From Mortierella hygrophila (taxonomy: Eukaryota > Mortierellomycota > Mortierellomycetes > Mortierellales > Mortierellaceae): a DNA stretch of 64,000 nt. The stretch is taken from contig JAAAXW010000095.1 in the NCBI GenBank assembly GCA_015680625.1, positions 62,001 through 126,000 of the forward strand, in the 5' to 3' direction. Position numbers and translations under genes: made by a program. Within the stretch, counting starts at the first letter, position 1; the number at the start of each line of letters is the position of its first letter. Shown one piece after another: positions 44,065-56,779 of the stretch. The notes below the pieces were generated by a model, which saw nothing but the letters and a program-made list of their open reading frames with translations, was not told the DNA's origin and made no database searches.

Positions 44065-44672
44065 GCCCATGCGAAATTGGCGCGAATAAGGAATCTTGCC
44101 GAGATCAGCTTTGGACCGCGATCTCGGGACGCCTCCTTCTTGACACAATCGTTGCCAGGTGTCGGTGAACGAACAGCGCAAGTCCATCAAGCGAGAACTT
44201 GACTTTTCGTAAGAGTCTGGGTTTGGACTGCAGGTAGATTCACTCCCTGAGCGGAGGAAGATTGAAGTGTGAAAGTTTTTGTCCTTCAGAGTCGAGTAGG
44301 CTTTCGGATCTGGTGTGGATGACGGAGCAGTGGGGGATGCAGATGAAATGGAAGAGTCCGGTTTTTACTATTCAAGCGCGTCGATTTTTTTGAACGGTCG
44401 TTGGATCAATCCTGATAAGCTCATGCGAGTGCTGGCCCATGCTTCCATTTTTATTCTTACGTTATCTCTTTCACTTTCGCAAACGTCATTTCTCATCGTA
44501 CCCTTCACTGTTTTGCTTCCTTCACTGTTTTTATTTTTGTACCCACTATTTTCCTGACACAAGAACAATACACCATACACACTAGCCAAAAAATAAAAGG
44601 AGCTTCAAAAAGTGTATTTTAAGGACAACAAGGATGTGAGCGACGCGTATGGAAGTTGAACTGGTCAGCGTT
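44065..44672. other. Intergenic between convergent genes
   Basis: No supported gene; T-rich plus-strand sequence near 44450-44550 with an A-rich 3' end for the NLR-like gene. Confidence 0.5.
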
Positions 44673-47600
44673 CTAGTTGGCTGACGACGATCCAGTTGCA
44701 CCGCGTTGTTCGAGCAGCTTGCGATTGATGAGACTAAGGCCGGTGGTGTCATTAAGCAAGGCACCCGATGCGACGAGCACGGCAGGTCCAGAAGACCACA
44801 ACAGACGGATAGACACTCTTCCTGACCCATTACTATCCTCCACCACCCGCCAGGCGCGAATCGATCCTTCAAAGCTTGCCGTCACAAACTCCAACTTGTT
44901 GGGTCTCCAAACAACGTCCTTAACAGCTCCCATGAACTCCTCGATGACCGATGCACAGTCATGATCCTGCAACGGTAGCGCCTCCTGATCCTGATCCGGG
45001 GATGGCAGTCTCCAGAGTCGAACATTGGTGCTGTGGGTTGTTGCTACCCACTGGCCGCAGGATGAGAACGCAAATTTGTAGCTCTCCTGGTCCTGCTTCA
45101 AAATATATCGGAAACCTTGGAGTTGCTGGTTGTCGTCCCATAATCGAATGGCTCCGTCTCCGTGGCAGGAGGCGACCTGGAGGCAGCCGGGCATATAAGC
45201 GACACAGTTCCGTCTGAGCCAACCGATATCAATCGCCTTACCTGCCTTGAGTTCGCCAGTGCCGACCTCCCAGAGTTGGACCTCTCCGTCCATACATGCC
45301 GACGCAACATAGCGACTATCCGGAGAAAAAGCAACACTCTGTACTGATCCTCCGTGGCCAATCAGAGCACGGCCGGCTGCTCCTGAACGGGTATCCCAAA
45401 GCCACACCTGCGAGATCTCACAGCCTGAAGCAAGCCAGCGGCCGCAAGGTGAGAAGGCCACAGACAACACACCAAACATGTGCCCACGAAGAACAAAAGA
45501 GACAGTGCGGGATTCAACGCTCCATAGAATCACTTCGTGCCCAATGCCGCCGATGGCTATCTGGAGACCGTCCGGAGAGAATGCAATACAGTTTACGTTG
45601 TGCAGGTGATCAGGAAAAACAAAGTCGACATCTCCCGAATCCGCGTTAAGTTGTCGCATGGGAGTATATTGACTGCCAGTGATGAGCTGCAGTCCGTCAG
45701 GAGAGTATGTCGCACATAACTGTGGGTCTGGTAAATCATAAGAGTCGAGTCCTAGGCTTGAAGAGTTCACCCCCCACAGCCGCAGAGTCTTGTCGTTACT
45801 TGCTGAGGCGATATGTGAGCCATTTGGTGAAAACCGAACGCAGCTGACTTCATCCACATGATTTATAAATGACGAGACAAGTAAGCCGGAACGAGAGTTC
45901 CACAGCTTTACTGTAAGGTCCCGACTGGATGTCGCGATCCATCGGTCGTCGGGTGAAGAGGCGATGCTGGTAATTGGATTCGTGTGTGCCTTCCATTTTC
46001 GTCCGGGCTCCAGGGCGGTCGCTGTTGCCTCCCACAGTTGCACCCAGCCTCTTACGGAGCCTGTAGCAATTCGCTGGCCATCAAGTGAATATGTCAGGCA
46101 CATATTCAAATCATCGCCGTAACAAGACTTGAACACAAGCAATCCGGTGAGTGTGTCGAATATTCTGATCATATTATCCCAGACGGTTGCAATAGTGGTT
46201 CTGTCCGGCGAATAGGCAATACTGGTAACCTCGCCAGCGCTGTTGGTCAAAATGGGAACAGCAGAACCAGTCCGAGCGTCCCAGAGTCTCACTGACCCGT
46301 CATAACAGGCCGTCGCGACCTGCTGGCCACTTGGAGAGAACGCCACAGCCGTCACCCATTCCGCGTGTCCCTCCAAAGTAATATCGGTTGCTCCAGTCTC
46401 GCTGTTCCAAAGCCGTGCTGTTTTGTCCCAGCTGCCAGATAGAAGTTGTTGGCTGTTCGGCGAGTAAGCTAGGCTTTTAACGCAGTCTCGGTGCCCTTGA
46501 AATACTTGAATCCGTGTCCAGGTTGTAGTATCGTAGATGCTGATGTTGCCGTGTATCAGACCTACCGCGAGAAACTTGCCGTCTGGCGAAAAGGCGCATG
46601 ACCAGACCCCCTCCAGCTCCTCCAAGTATGGCAGCTCTCCAAATTGAGTTCCATCCACGTCTGCACGGCTGAGATCCGCCTGTCGAATCCATGCCTTGGA
46701 GAGATTGACACCTGTCAAGTCGGCATTGTGTAGTTGTGCAGAATCAAACTGCCCACCGGTAAGATCTGCTCCTGGAATGCGAATACCTTGAAGATCGGCT
46801 CCATGAAATTGCACACCGGCTCGAACTAGGATCGTAATGGCGTTAGCTGCAGCCTGACCTGCTTGCGCGTTCGATTTGGACAACTCGACGACTGATAGGA
46901 AATACTGCTTGAACATGGTACTCTGCTTCACGCGATCGCTCAAAAACTGGATCACAGAGGGCTCAGTGAGAAGGTTCCTCGTGAACAAAGGGCCGTTGGT
47001 GTCGATTAACTGGTCGTCAGACGAGATAGGATTCATCTGGAGGGTCGATTCATCTTCGCCGCCATAACTGCTTGGATCAAAGATAGCACGCGAGAAAAAA
47101 TACTCAAGCATGGATCGATGAAGGAAACGGTGCAGGTTGCCGGTGCGGACCAAAGGGCTCGAATCTCGTAGGAGTCGGGCCTCCGGGTCCTTTCCAAAGA
47201 ACTGGGCTCTCCACGTGCCCTTATCCTTGTGGTGAACATACTGGACAATCGGATTCCCATCCTGCTTCTCAAAAATTGCCAACGCTAGTCGTGTAGAATA
47301 ATCTATGCTTGTCGAAATAAACCCAGAGTCCAAAAGGTCATCAAAGACGGCACGATCTTCAGTGGACAAGACGTTGCTTTGAAGTCGTCGCTTATTGACA
47401 TCGCTCCAGTGCTCCACAAATGTGTCGTAGAGATGAGCGCGAGTGATCATGATAGTCGACAGATCCTGTTTGCCCTCAACAACCCCAGGCAGTGTCTCCA
47501 GTGCGAGTGAGAGCAGGAACGGGTTCTTGACAAGGTCCATGAGGCTCGGAATGGCCGTCAGCTTGTCCATGTAATCCTCTGTGCGCCAGGTCCTTGGCTC

Positions 47601-49831
47601 GAAGGGAACATATTGCTCGACATAGTCCTTGATCTGCTCTGTCGAAAAAGGGGCGATCACGGCCTCTTGGAACAGATCGACGCTCGGGCGGTTGTAGTGA
47701 CCACCTCCACTGGGCACAAACCGGTCGCGGTAGTCATGACTAAGGTATTGGCTCCTGCAACTGATGACAAGCTTGACATTCCACTGCCCAGAGATATTAA
47801 AGCTGTTGGAGTTGTGAATGTTGACGGTGAGTTGGCTCTCGTCGTATCCATCACAAATGACAATGAACTGCCGATGTTGCTTCAGTTCCTGGATCTGCTC
47901 CTCCGAAAAGTTGTGCTTTTTCAACTGCTCGCTCACCAGGTCCCTGGCCGGTCTCTCAAGAGCTGGAAGGTTGGTGAAGAGCGGGATAGGCCCGCCGCGC
48001 TTGTACTCTGTCCAAGTCGATGCTCGAGGTGCTTGTTAAAAGTCGATTTGCCAGCCCCAGAGTCTCCCAGAATCAACATGACCTGGCGGTCGCTGGTCAA
48101 GAATTCCTGCATCTTATCCATGAGTAAGAAGACTTCATTGTCCTGGGCTTGAAGGCTGGCCTTGGCCATAGGAGAGATGTAGATGGACAGTTTGGCATCA
48201 TCGACTCGCTGCATTCGGAGCTTGTAGAGTTCGTACTCCATGTAAGGGATCTTCTGGACCTTGTCAAGGATCGGAGACGAGTCTGGGATCGGGAGGTGGG
48301 ATCTCAATGGGTAAGGATGCTGAGCTATGGGAGTGTTACCCAAGTCGAGTTTCTGGAACAAGGCAACAGCACGGTTGTTGACGGCTTCCTTGGAGGTGGA
48401 TACCAACGTGTCGAAGATAGTCAGCATCCATGCTTTGACGCTCTTATCATGGCCCCATTCCTGATCCTCCTTGTAGAGATGACCAAGAAGGTCAATGACT
48501 TGTTGGCGTACGGCAACTACCCATACAGTGTCGACCGCAATCTCGCCCAGCAGCTGGCAAATACCCCACTGAAACAGAGGGTCGCGACGACAGGGTATCT
48601 CATAGATCAACTGCTTCAGATCCTTCAACTGACCGGCTTGGACGAAGGCATACGCGGCTCGGATAGCAGGATACCATGGCTTCTTGTGTACAGACCCAAG
48701 ACCTTCCTTCAGACTCTCTAAAACCCCTCGACCGCTCTCGCGCAGCGATCCCACGCCTCCACAAACAGTAGTGGCGATTCCAATCGCACTGACAGCCACC
48801 TCCTGCAACTTCTCCAATCCTTCTAGAACGGACCCCAAATCCAACTTGAGGACATCTGTGACCTTGACCAAGCCATCCACAACACCGGTCGAGTGTCTCA
48901 ATACTGCCTGCAGAACAGTCTCATTATCAGGGACATACTGAAGCGCTTGGAAGGCGTAGCAAGCCTGATACATCAAGTAGGGATCAGAGCTATCTCTCAG
49001 TCCTGACAGAACGGCAGACAATGGCTCATGCTCCACGACTCGGTCCAAATCCTGTACCTTGTGATTGGCCATGACATCGAGAATCTTGGAGACAGCCAGT
49101 GTGAGATGACAAAGGTGCTCATACGAGTGCTGGTGCGTACCCTCCAAATGAGTTCTGAGGACGCTGAGGACCTTGACCAAGTCGTCGGAAACGAGAAACC
49201 CTGGCGAAGCAGATTGGACCAGCTGGACAAGACCTTGGAGCAAGTTGACGTCCAAAATACGAGAATCGTCAAAGTCACGGATGAGCGAAGATAGCAACTT
49301 GCGGTAGGGCTCTCTATGCAGAACAGGTCCGAGGGCGACAATCTCGGCAACCTTGGTCGAGTCCTTGGTAGTTTGCGCGATGAACTCCTCGACCATCTCG
49401 ATAACGAGCCATTGCATACGATCCCGCCTCACTGGGTCCCCCTTGACCTTTATCAGCCACGTTTGTTCGGCCTTGTCGAGAACGGGCGCCTGGGGAGTGT
49501 TGGCAGGATCGCCAGTCGCCTTCTGTTCTCCTGCATCAGATGACGAAGAGATGACTGAATCCTGGCGAAGAAGCATGTTGCAATAGAGCAACTGGTCAGT
49601 CCTTTCAATGCACTCCTGGAGGCCTGGCAATGCAGTCTTGACAGAAGGTTTGGCGATATTCTCCGGAAAAGTATCCACGCGGAGACAATCCTCATAAGAA
49701 GCGACACAGGAATGATTGGACTGCCGAGAGAGCGCCTGATGATTCAATGATTGGGTTGTATGCTGGGCGGTGTTGGTGCTCCCCTTATCAGGAACATGAT
49801 TATCCAGTTGCTCGAGAGGGTGGTTGTTCAT
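44673..49831 (-). CDS. NLR-like ARM/NACHT/pentapeptide/WD40 protein, frame broken near 48014
   Basis: Two overlapping frames make one gene: 49831-47933 (632 codons) and 47936-44673 (1,087 codons). The first holds an ARM/HEAT-like helical N-terminal half (about 130-520) and a P-loop GDSGAGKS (589-596). The second holds the rest of the NACHT region (FIVICDGYDES as Walker B; FSTEQIKDYVEQYV; VKNPFLLSLALETLP). It then has pentapeptide repeats (FHGADLQGIRIPGADLTG; HNADLTGVNLSKAWIRQADL) and 14 WD40 repeats, enough for two seven-bladed propellers. At 48016-48012 the coding strand reads CTTGG where the paralogue at 61.7 kb reads CTTTGG. Adding the missing T fuses the frames as ...HRL-WTEYKRGGPIPLF. 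Fungal NACHT-WD40 proteins are STAND switches in self/non-self recognition. Either a fresh pseudogene or a sequencing error. Confidence 0.85.
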
Positions 49832-51040
49832 CGTGGTGAGAGGTCTAATAAAATGTCGCAGTAATTGGGTGTCAACAACGGACTATACATGCTTTGTGAA
49901 TGTGCGAAAGAAATCGAAGGCGAGTGGCATAAGGCCATTTTGTGCTGTTACCTTGTACTGGCTGAGGTGCCTTTTCGCTTGATGGAAGTAGGAAGTACGG
50001 CGACAATCTGCAGATGTCAGGGTCGACGTGGCGGAAGACTAACACATGAGACAAAAATAACAAATGTGTCAATTGTCATATGTATTTTCTTGTAGCCCTT
50101 ATAGAGGCCATGCTTGAAAAAGGAGATTCTCGCGCTCGTTTTTTTTCTTCTTGGTATCCTTTGAAGACGAACAGTCTATGTGAATTGAGAAGAAATCAGG
50201 TTAGCACAGTTTGCGGTCAGGTAATAGACTTTGGACGTGCTTTGCTACGATGCCCTTTGTCTTTAGAGCGCGCCGTTTTTATATGAAGGAATCTTGTCCA
50301 AGGATGCGTGTTCGTGCAGCTGCTGAGGCGACGAAGGCATTTAATAGTGTCTATGCTCGTTCTTTTCTTTCTTGACGATGTTGCGTTGTTCTTACATTTC
50401 GTGGGGATCAAGGTGTTTGTTGATTCAAACGATGAATTTAAGGAGGAGAGTCGATGGGTAATGGGGAATAACGAACGAGAAGGAAGACGGTGTGGGATGA
50501 GAGAGATGTTGTTTGCCTGCGATGAAGACGATGAAGGAGGTGTGTGAGAAACGGGCAAGAAGGAAAATGGGCAGGACGAGTCAACAGTGTTCTTAATCCT
50601 CTTTCTCTGTCCAAACCTTGGCCCTCTTCTCCACCATGTCATGCTGTTACACAAAAGGCGAACAAAAAAGAAAATCATACCAGGCGTTTACATGCAAAGG
50701 GAAGAAGTGGCGAAGGAAGAGGGAGAGAAATGGCTGTAAGGAACGGTTAAGTGCCAGTAGACTTTGAGCAAGCTCACCCGATGCTGCAAAAACAACATCG
50801 TGATATAGTAGTTCTACAGAAAGAAGGTTTTGATCTAGACAAGAAGCTAAATTCGCATAAATTGCTAGTTCTCGTGCCTTCATGCCAGGGTCTCTTCTCC
50901 ACCAATGTGCCTGCCTCCTTGTTCTTTTCCGCTCGTGGGCATTCGAAACTGGGCGCAGACAAGCATAGTATAATATCATACAAGAGCTTAACTTCGGACT
51001 GTTGAATAAAAAGAAAGCAGAATATGTAACATGAGTGTGT
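49832..51040. other. Intergenic upstream of the NLR-like gene
   Basis: 1.2 kb. No open frame here has convincing protein character on either strand. It is partly A/T-rich with scattered CT tracts. Confidence 0.5.
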
Positions 51041-51345
51041 CTAGCTGGCTGAAGATCCAGTAGCGCCGCGCTGCAAGTGCAACTTGTGATTCATCATTCT
51101 GAAATCGACGGCATCGTGGAGTGGGACGCCTAAGGCGGCAATCAAAGCAGGCTCAGAAGATTACAACAGATGAACACACACTCTTCTTAACCCATTGTTA
51201 TCCCCAACTTTCTGCGAGGCACGGATGGACCCATCATGGCAAGCAGTCGCGAACTCCTTGTTGGGTATCCAAATCAATACTTGCAACTTCTCCAGAGAAC
51301 CCCCGATGGTTGCAACACAATCATTCTCCTGCAGTGGCGAATGAC
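51041..51345 (-). pseudogene. C-terminal fragment of a second NLR-like WD40 gene
   Basis: Read on the minus strand, this fragment aligns colinearly with the last 100 residues of the NLR-like gene. It gives PLQENDCVATI, IWIPNKEFATACHDGSIRA, RRVCVHLL-stop-SSEPALIAALG and QRGATGSSAS, against PLQDHDCASVI, VWRPNKLEFVTASFEGSIRA, GRVSIRLLWSSGPAVLVASG and QRGATGSSSAN. A TAA replaces the TGG of LLWSS. Nothing of the upstream domains is present, so it is a truncated relic of a tandem copy. Confidence 0.85.
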
Positions 51346-51913
51346 ACCTGTTAATCTGGCGATGATAACATCTAGAAATGGAATATGAACCCAAGGGAAA
51401 TTGTGATACGTCTTTCTGTCCCCTTTTCCTTCCTTACTTGCTTGTTCAAACCACAGTCCTTTTTGGGCTGCTTATTCGATGCCGCGATGTTACATCAGAA
51501 GAAATTAGGAGGGAGGAGGTGGACGTGAGAGAGATTGACCATGAAGAGCGGAAGGGTCTGGAAATATCAATCGTGAAGGGCATGGGAGTAACCAGACCTT
51601 CAAAGAAGATGCTGCTGTAAACCAAGAGGGGCTATTGGTACATGCTACCATCCATACCTCTTTCAGTGGCAAAATAGAGTTAGTGGCGCCTTTCCTTCCC
51701 ATTCTGGAAATAACACCTTATCGAATTGACAGTCTCAAATACCATTAATTCCAACCAAGTGTAAACAATTCTCTCCCACTTTCACATCTCCAACTCCTGC
51801 GACTGCTTGTTGCCCGGTCGTGTGTTGGGTGCCTGGGGAGACTTGACCTACAAGTTGTCCATTGCAACCTCGCATCTTTTCTCCGGACACACAACTCACC
51901 AACACATCAAGCC
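51346..51913. other. Intergenic, upstream of bL21m gene
   Basis: 568 bp with no supported coding sequence; the last 100 bp are C/A-rich and form the likely leader of the bL21m gene. Confidence 0.45.
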
Positions 51914-52963
51914 ATGCTTCGGTCATTCACGAGTCGCATGGTCGGCGCCGCCCAGCGCACTAACTCGGGTAAATGCACCTACCTACTGTCGACACATAGG
52001 AGGCACTTTCGACACCCGAACAGACAGGAATAACGGAAACGGACATGAACACGACAAACGACGAAAGGAGGGGAAACCAGGAACACCCGGGACAGGCGGC
52101 TTATGCTGTTCATGCTCTCTTCAAGAACGAAACGAGATTTCCTTTGAAGAAAGGAACATGGTATCTGGAACATGGAATAGGGCACGCCTCGACTCGCACA
52201 ACAACCTGTTCGTCTGCAAACGGCGTTGCAACTAATACTGCTTGAGCAACAACAACGGAAACAGCGAAACTAACCTCCGTTACTTCTCTACCGCACGAAT
52301 TGAATCATACCTTAATGTAGCTGTCACCACCTCGGCTGTTCGCCTCTTCTCTGCTACATCTACCGCCTCCCAAGGTAATTGAACTTTCAGGACGCCTCGA
52401 CACAGCAGCAGATCGGGAACAGTTGACCTCGTTTACCAGCCCACATATGCAGCAGATCGCACAGTAATATACGGATCATTTTTAAACGACACTTTCATTA
52501 ACCAACACCTCCATCCCTCACTTTCTTCAACATTCACCAATCTATCTCAGTAGCAACACCAACATCATCCACAGCATCACCATCAACACCTTCCTCTTCC
52601 GACTCAGAAATCTCCCTCCTCCGCAACCAACTCAAATACTACGCCGTGGCCGAGATCAAGAACCGCCCCTACCTCATTACAAAGAACGATATCATCGTCC
52701 TCGACCGTCTTAAGGACGTCCAACTCGGCGATGTCATCGAACTTAACCAAATCAAGGAGCTCGGTTCAAAGGATTACGCGATCCAGGGAGCACCCTATGT
52801 CTCATCCGAGTATTATTCGATCAAGGCCACGGTGATTGAACAGCCCAAGGGCAAGATTGTCGAGACTTTCAAGAAGAAGAGGAGAAAGCATTTCCAGAGA
52901 CGGTACCATATCAAGCCTTTGCATACTCTTCTTCGTGTCAGCGAGTTGGAGGTCAAGGCTTAA
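51914..52963 (+). CDS. MRPL21: Mitochondrial ribosomal protein bL21m (3 exons)
   Basis: Exons 51914-51968, 52321-52374 and 52554-52963 give 172 residues. Exon 3 is unmistakable: YAVAEIKNRPYLITKNDIIV, DRLKDVQLGDVIELNQI, QGAPYVSS...IKATVIEQPKGK and ETFKKKRRKHFQRRYHIKP match the bL21 fold and its basic rRNA-binding end. Exon 1 (MLRSFTSRMVGAAQRTNS) and exon 2 (VTTSAVRLFSATSTASQ) supply a mitochondrial presequence. They were found by matching splice phase: G|GTAAAT to ATGTAG|CT, then G|GTAATT to the final exon. Exon 3 has a CAG-TAG tandem acceptor, so one extra residue is possible. The 352-nt first intron is unusually long and could hide another exon. Yeast names this protein Mrpl49. Confidence 0.88.
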
Positions 52964-53323
52964 CTGGGTCGTTTTTTTTTGGAACGACAGCATGGAGCAA
53001 GAACAGTGTAGCAGCAGCAGATCGGGAATTGCAGGAGTAGAAAGAACACAACAGTGAGAGGAAGGATTTAGAGACAACAATTACCGCTATCCTTTCTCCA
53101 CCTTTTGCACTAAAATAAATCATTTATCATCATTTTGTTCAACGTGCTCCTTCATGGCATGTATAGTGAATGAATCCATGAAGGTATTAATACAATGCCA
53201 GTGATGACGATGATGCGAAGAAAGATATGTTCAAGTATGCTTGAGGAGAATTATAGAGCAAGGCTATCACACATCAGAAGAACGAGAAAAGAGTACATTA
53301 GTACTCAATTGTCGTTGCTCGAG
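52964..53323. other. Convergent 3' region
   Basis: 3' flanks of the bL21m and F-box/PP2-like genes; AATAAA-type signal near 53112. No gene seen. Confidence 0.5.
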
Positions 53324-55869
53324 CTAGTTCCAGAAGCATACGTAAAGGCAGTAGATGAACAAGAACATTAATAATCTATACCATGAATCCGCTCGCTCCA
53401 TAGGCTTTCCATTCTCATCAAGCTCGCTATTCCTGTTCCGACCCGACGATGAAGATTCACCACCTGGCGCGCTGGTTGAGTTAGGCACAGACCGCGATCC
53501 AACATCCAGCAAGGCAGAAGAATGGACAGGACGGACTTGACGAGCAGCACGGGATCGGATGCGATTTCGAGGATCAATTCCTGCTTGTGGGTTGATACCA
53601 AGCGCTTGCTGGAACCACGGCAGTGGTCCTGACGACGATGATGACGTTGGGTAGTACTCCTCCCCTTCGTCATCCACGGGCTCGTTCCCGGCAGCGACCC
53701 TCTGTCCATGAAGACCATTGGCCAAACTCTCCTGGCTCTGCTCTGGGTCATCCAGGTTCACCAGTCGCACATAGTCGATGTAAAGTCCAGATTTCCAACT
53801 ATATGTTTGTCATGCAGAATTAGATGCGGGCATAACATAGGTTAGTGGAAGTAAATGTGCGGAGAACAAATAAAAATCAAATCAAAACAAATATGTGGAA
53901 AGGTACAATCGCACCCTCAAGGTTGTACATGCGACTTCAGAGGGCTACAGTACGATAACTTACTCATCATGGTTGCGAATTTGGAGAAAGACGCCCCGAT
54001 AGTCATCCTCGACAATCAGTTCTCCAGGCAGTTCCAGGATAGTAAAGCCCTTGAACAGGTTCGAGAAGGGCTTTTTGTTGACTTTGCTCCCTTGACTGTC
54101 TGTATGTTGGACAAATTCCTGTTTGCTCGTTGGCCGGAAGGTCAATGTATTCGGTCTCTCTCCTACTGTATTAGGATCCTAGAATGGCCAAGAAAAGAAA
54201 AGAAAACGAGGATGGGGGTGGCAGTTTGAGTATTCGCGGTAACACGATTAAGGAACTTAGGATCAAGAAGTGAAAAGGGATATGTTTAGGTATATCAGAG
54301 GATCCTCCTCTCTTTGGCATGACAGGCGTGAACGCTTCTAGTTACTGCCAGCAATTACCCAAAGTAAGGGACGAGGCAATTGCTGTCATCTCGAAACAAA
54401 AATGTGGTCGAACATCCTCTTGTTGAGGAAGAAGAGCAACCGCCTCGCATTTATGCGTGCACGCATGCGAGGGTTCGTCCTTCTCTCTTTTTTCTCGCTT
54501 CTTTGAAGTCTTGCAGGAATATGACCATACCTCATGCTTGCCAAAGAGGACGGCTCTGAACTCGGTGTTGACGACAGGCCCATCGGATCTGACCTTGAGT
54601 CGCCATTGGACCTTGTATCGTCCTGGCGGGACACCATAGAAGATAGCGATTACGTCCATCCACCAGACCGAGGCCAGCTCTGCTAGTTTGCCGTACTTGC
54701 TCTCGCTGCTGGTAATCATCCTCCAGAACTGGTTTCCCATATGGGCGATTATCATATCCTCGGCTGGCAGTGTCATTCGAGCTATTTGATGGGAAACAGA
54801 AGAGAACAGGAGAACAGGAGAGTACATTAGGATGGGCACTTGGTTGAAACCATAATTGCCTTTTGATTTCGCGGGGAAAGAAAAGATATAGGTAAACAAC
54901 AATGCGAGAGCCCATCGTGATCATGAGTGGGGGTACTCTTCGTACAACAACTGTTGCATGCACCCATATGCACCAACTTTTTTTCTTTTTCTTTTTGCTC
55001 ATAACCACACACATAAACAACGATCAATCCTCGGTATACCTGGGAAAGTATCCACATGTAACAAGGAGGAAAAACGTCATAAATCAATGGGAGGGGGAAA
55101 GAGGATGACGACGAAGTGAACACTAGGAACGAATAAAAAGTAACACAGTATGCGAAATAGAGAAGGAAGAGAAAGCTTGCTTACAAAGTTGCTTGTATAT
55201 GTCAATCAACATTTCCTTGGAGGCCATGTTGGTCCTTCGGAGGTCGATTCGGCGTGCTTTACCCTTGGGCGGCCTCTTGGCGGAGCTTGAAGATGACCCC
55301 TCCTCACCATTGCCACTGCCATTACTGCCGCTGCCGTCATCAGAAGATGAGTCGGAGGGAGGGGTATGTGGTGCTCCAGAGGGTGTGAGTCGGGGCGAAG
55401 AAGCAGCAGAGGGCAGCGGAGATGAAGCAGCCGAGACAGGGTCCAGATGGTTGTTGAATTGTTGTTGCTGTTGCAGAATCGGACTTGCGTTAGCACTATT
55501 ATTGTTGCTGTTGATGTTGCTGCTGCTGTGAAAAGTCTGACTGTTGGGTGAAGGGAGTCTGGGTGAGGATGGGATCGGGGGTGGAGACAGTCTGGCGAAG
55601 TCACTGTTGTTGGGGAGGGATGGGTTGAGTTTGTCTTCGAGGATGGTTTGGCCAAAGCGTGTGGTGAAGCGTAGGTGCCAGACGTAGTGGGAGTCGAGGC
55701 AGGAGTGGATGGTCTTGTTTGTCTGGAGGAAGCGACCAAACTCGCGGCAGGGCAGAGCCAAGCCGATGTGGATCAGAACCTCTGCTGGCAGGTCTCTCAG
55801 TGACTTTTTCTCGGTGTCCTTGATGTCGTTGTCGATGCCCTTGGTGTTGTTGAAGTTGTTGTTGGCCAT
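53324..55869 (-). CDS. F-box protein with PP2-like (phloem protein 2) domain and C-terminal hydrophobic tail (4 exons)
   Basis: Exons 55869-55185, 54781-54531, 54178-53964 and 53798-53324 give 541 residues. Start MANNNFNNTKG. The F-box spans about residues 25-70 (SLRDLPAEVLIHIGLALPCR; TNKTIHSCLDSHYVWHLRF). After a long Ser/Asn/Gln/Pro-rich linker comes a PP2-like beta-sandwich of about 230-430: MGNQFWRMITSSESKYGKLA, VWWMDVIAIFYGVPPGRYKV and a closing WKSGLYIDYVRLVNL. This resembles plant F-box/PP2 proteins, whose PP2 domain binds glycans. An SCF substrate adaptor recognising glycosylated or other ligands is inferred. The C-terminus ends in a hydrophobic stretch (WYRLLMFLFIYCLYVCFW), suggesting a tail anchor. 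The frame is open upstream of 55869 but this ATG has the best context. Confidence 0.85.
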
Positions 55870-56779
55870 GGCGTTAAAGGCGTGTTTGTGAGTAAGGCGT
55901 GAGAAAGTTGAAGAAGGCGTGAGCAATAAGACAGGGTGGAGGTGAGTGATAAAAAGAAGAGGAGCGGATTGGGATGAATGAGTGTGTGAAGTGTGAAAGG
56001 GAAAGAAAAGGAGGCAGGAACAAAAGAAAAAAAAGAACGAGTAGGTTTTGGAGTGGAGAAAAGAAAGAAGAAACAAAAGGCCAAGGCCAAGGTTTGTGGA
56101 GAAGCCATTCACACTGAGACAATAGCCTTGAGAGCTCAAGAAAATGAAAAAAGAGAAGTGCACGTGATGTAACGGCAAAAACGAAGGTCCCACCTTGTGC
56201 AACGGGCTGCTAATGTGAATGACATCGTCCCGCATGCTTTAGCTCAGGTCCCAGCAAAATAAGACGGGGGAACCGACAGAGAACGAGAACGAAAGGGAGC
56301 CGTGATCCGATCAACAGAGATCAAATCAAAATGATTTTCAAGGGTATGTAGGACGATAAAATACGAGAACCGCTCATTCGGATATTTGGCTAATTCGTAC
56401 TAGAACGTGTCTAATAATAATTTGTGGATTGGCTGTTCTAGGAATCAAAATCTTCTTTTCCCCATCTCCCTCTCGCAACCAACGTCCCCTTCCTGTGATC
56501 GTTTCCCCTTCCTTCCTTCCATCCACATGCCCACCAGAACGTTATTTCCGTGCCAGCAATATCCTGCCACATACATGTATATAAACCTGAGGTAACCGAC
56601 CTGAATTATTGATATGCAACTGAGTCCATGAATATAGTGAAGATGGGAGGGCTCGGAACTCGGCCACTGTCAGTAACTCATATTAAGGATCAAGGTCAAA
56701 TCGGAGTTCTTGACCTCGCTACACAAAAATCACTCTCTCCCTCGATCGATGACGGCAAGAAGTCACGCTGACTGCCTTG
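55870..56779. other. Intergenic, leader of the F-box/PP2-like gene
   Basis: Purine-rich on plus to about 56160 (CT-rich leader on the coding strand), then mixed sequence without supported features. Confidence 0.5.

Noticed and set aside
47933..48030. Intron joining the two NLR-like frames
   Set aside because: Removing any GT-AG pair here would delete conserved NACHT residues that the paralogue keeps as continuous coding sequence. A 1-nt deletion explains the frames more simply.
55870..56235. Longer N-terminus for the F-box/PP2-like gene
   Set aside because: The upstream frame is a Phe/Ser/Leu-rich translation of the CT-rich leader. ATG 55869 is in good context just before the F-box.
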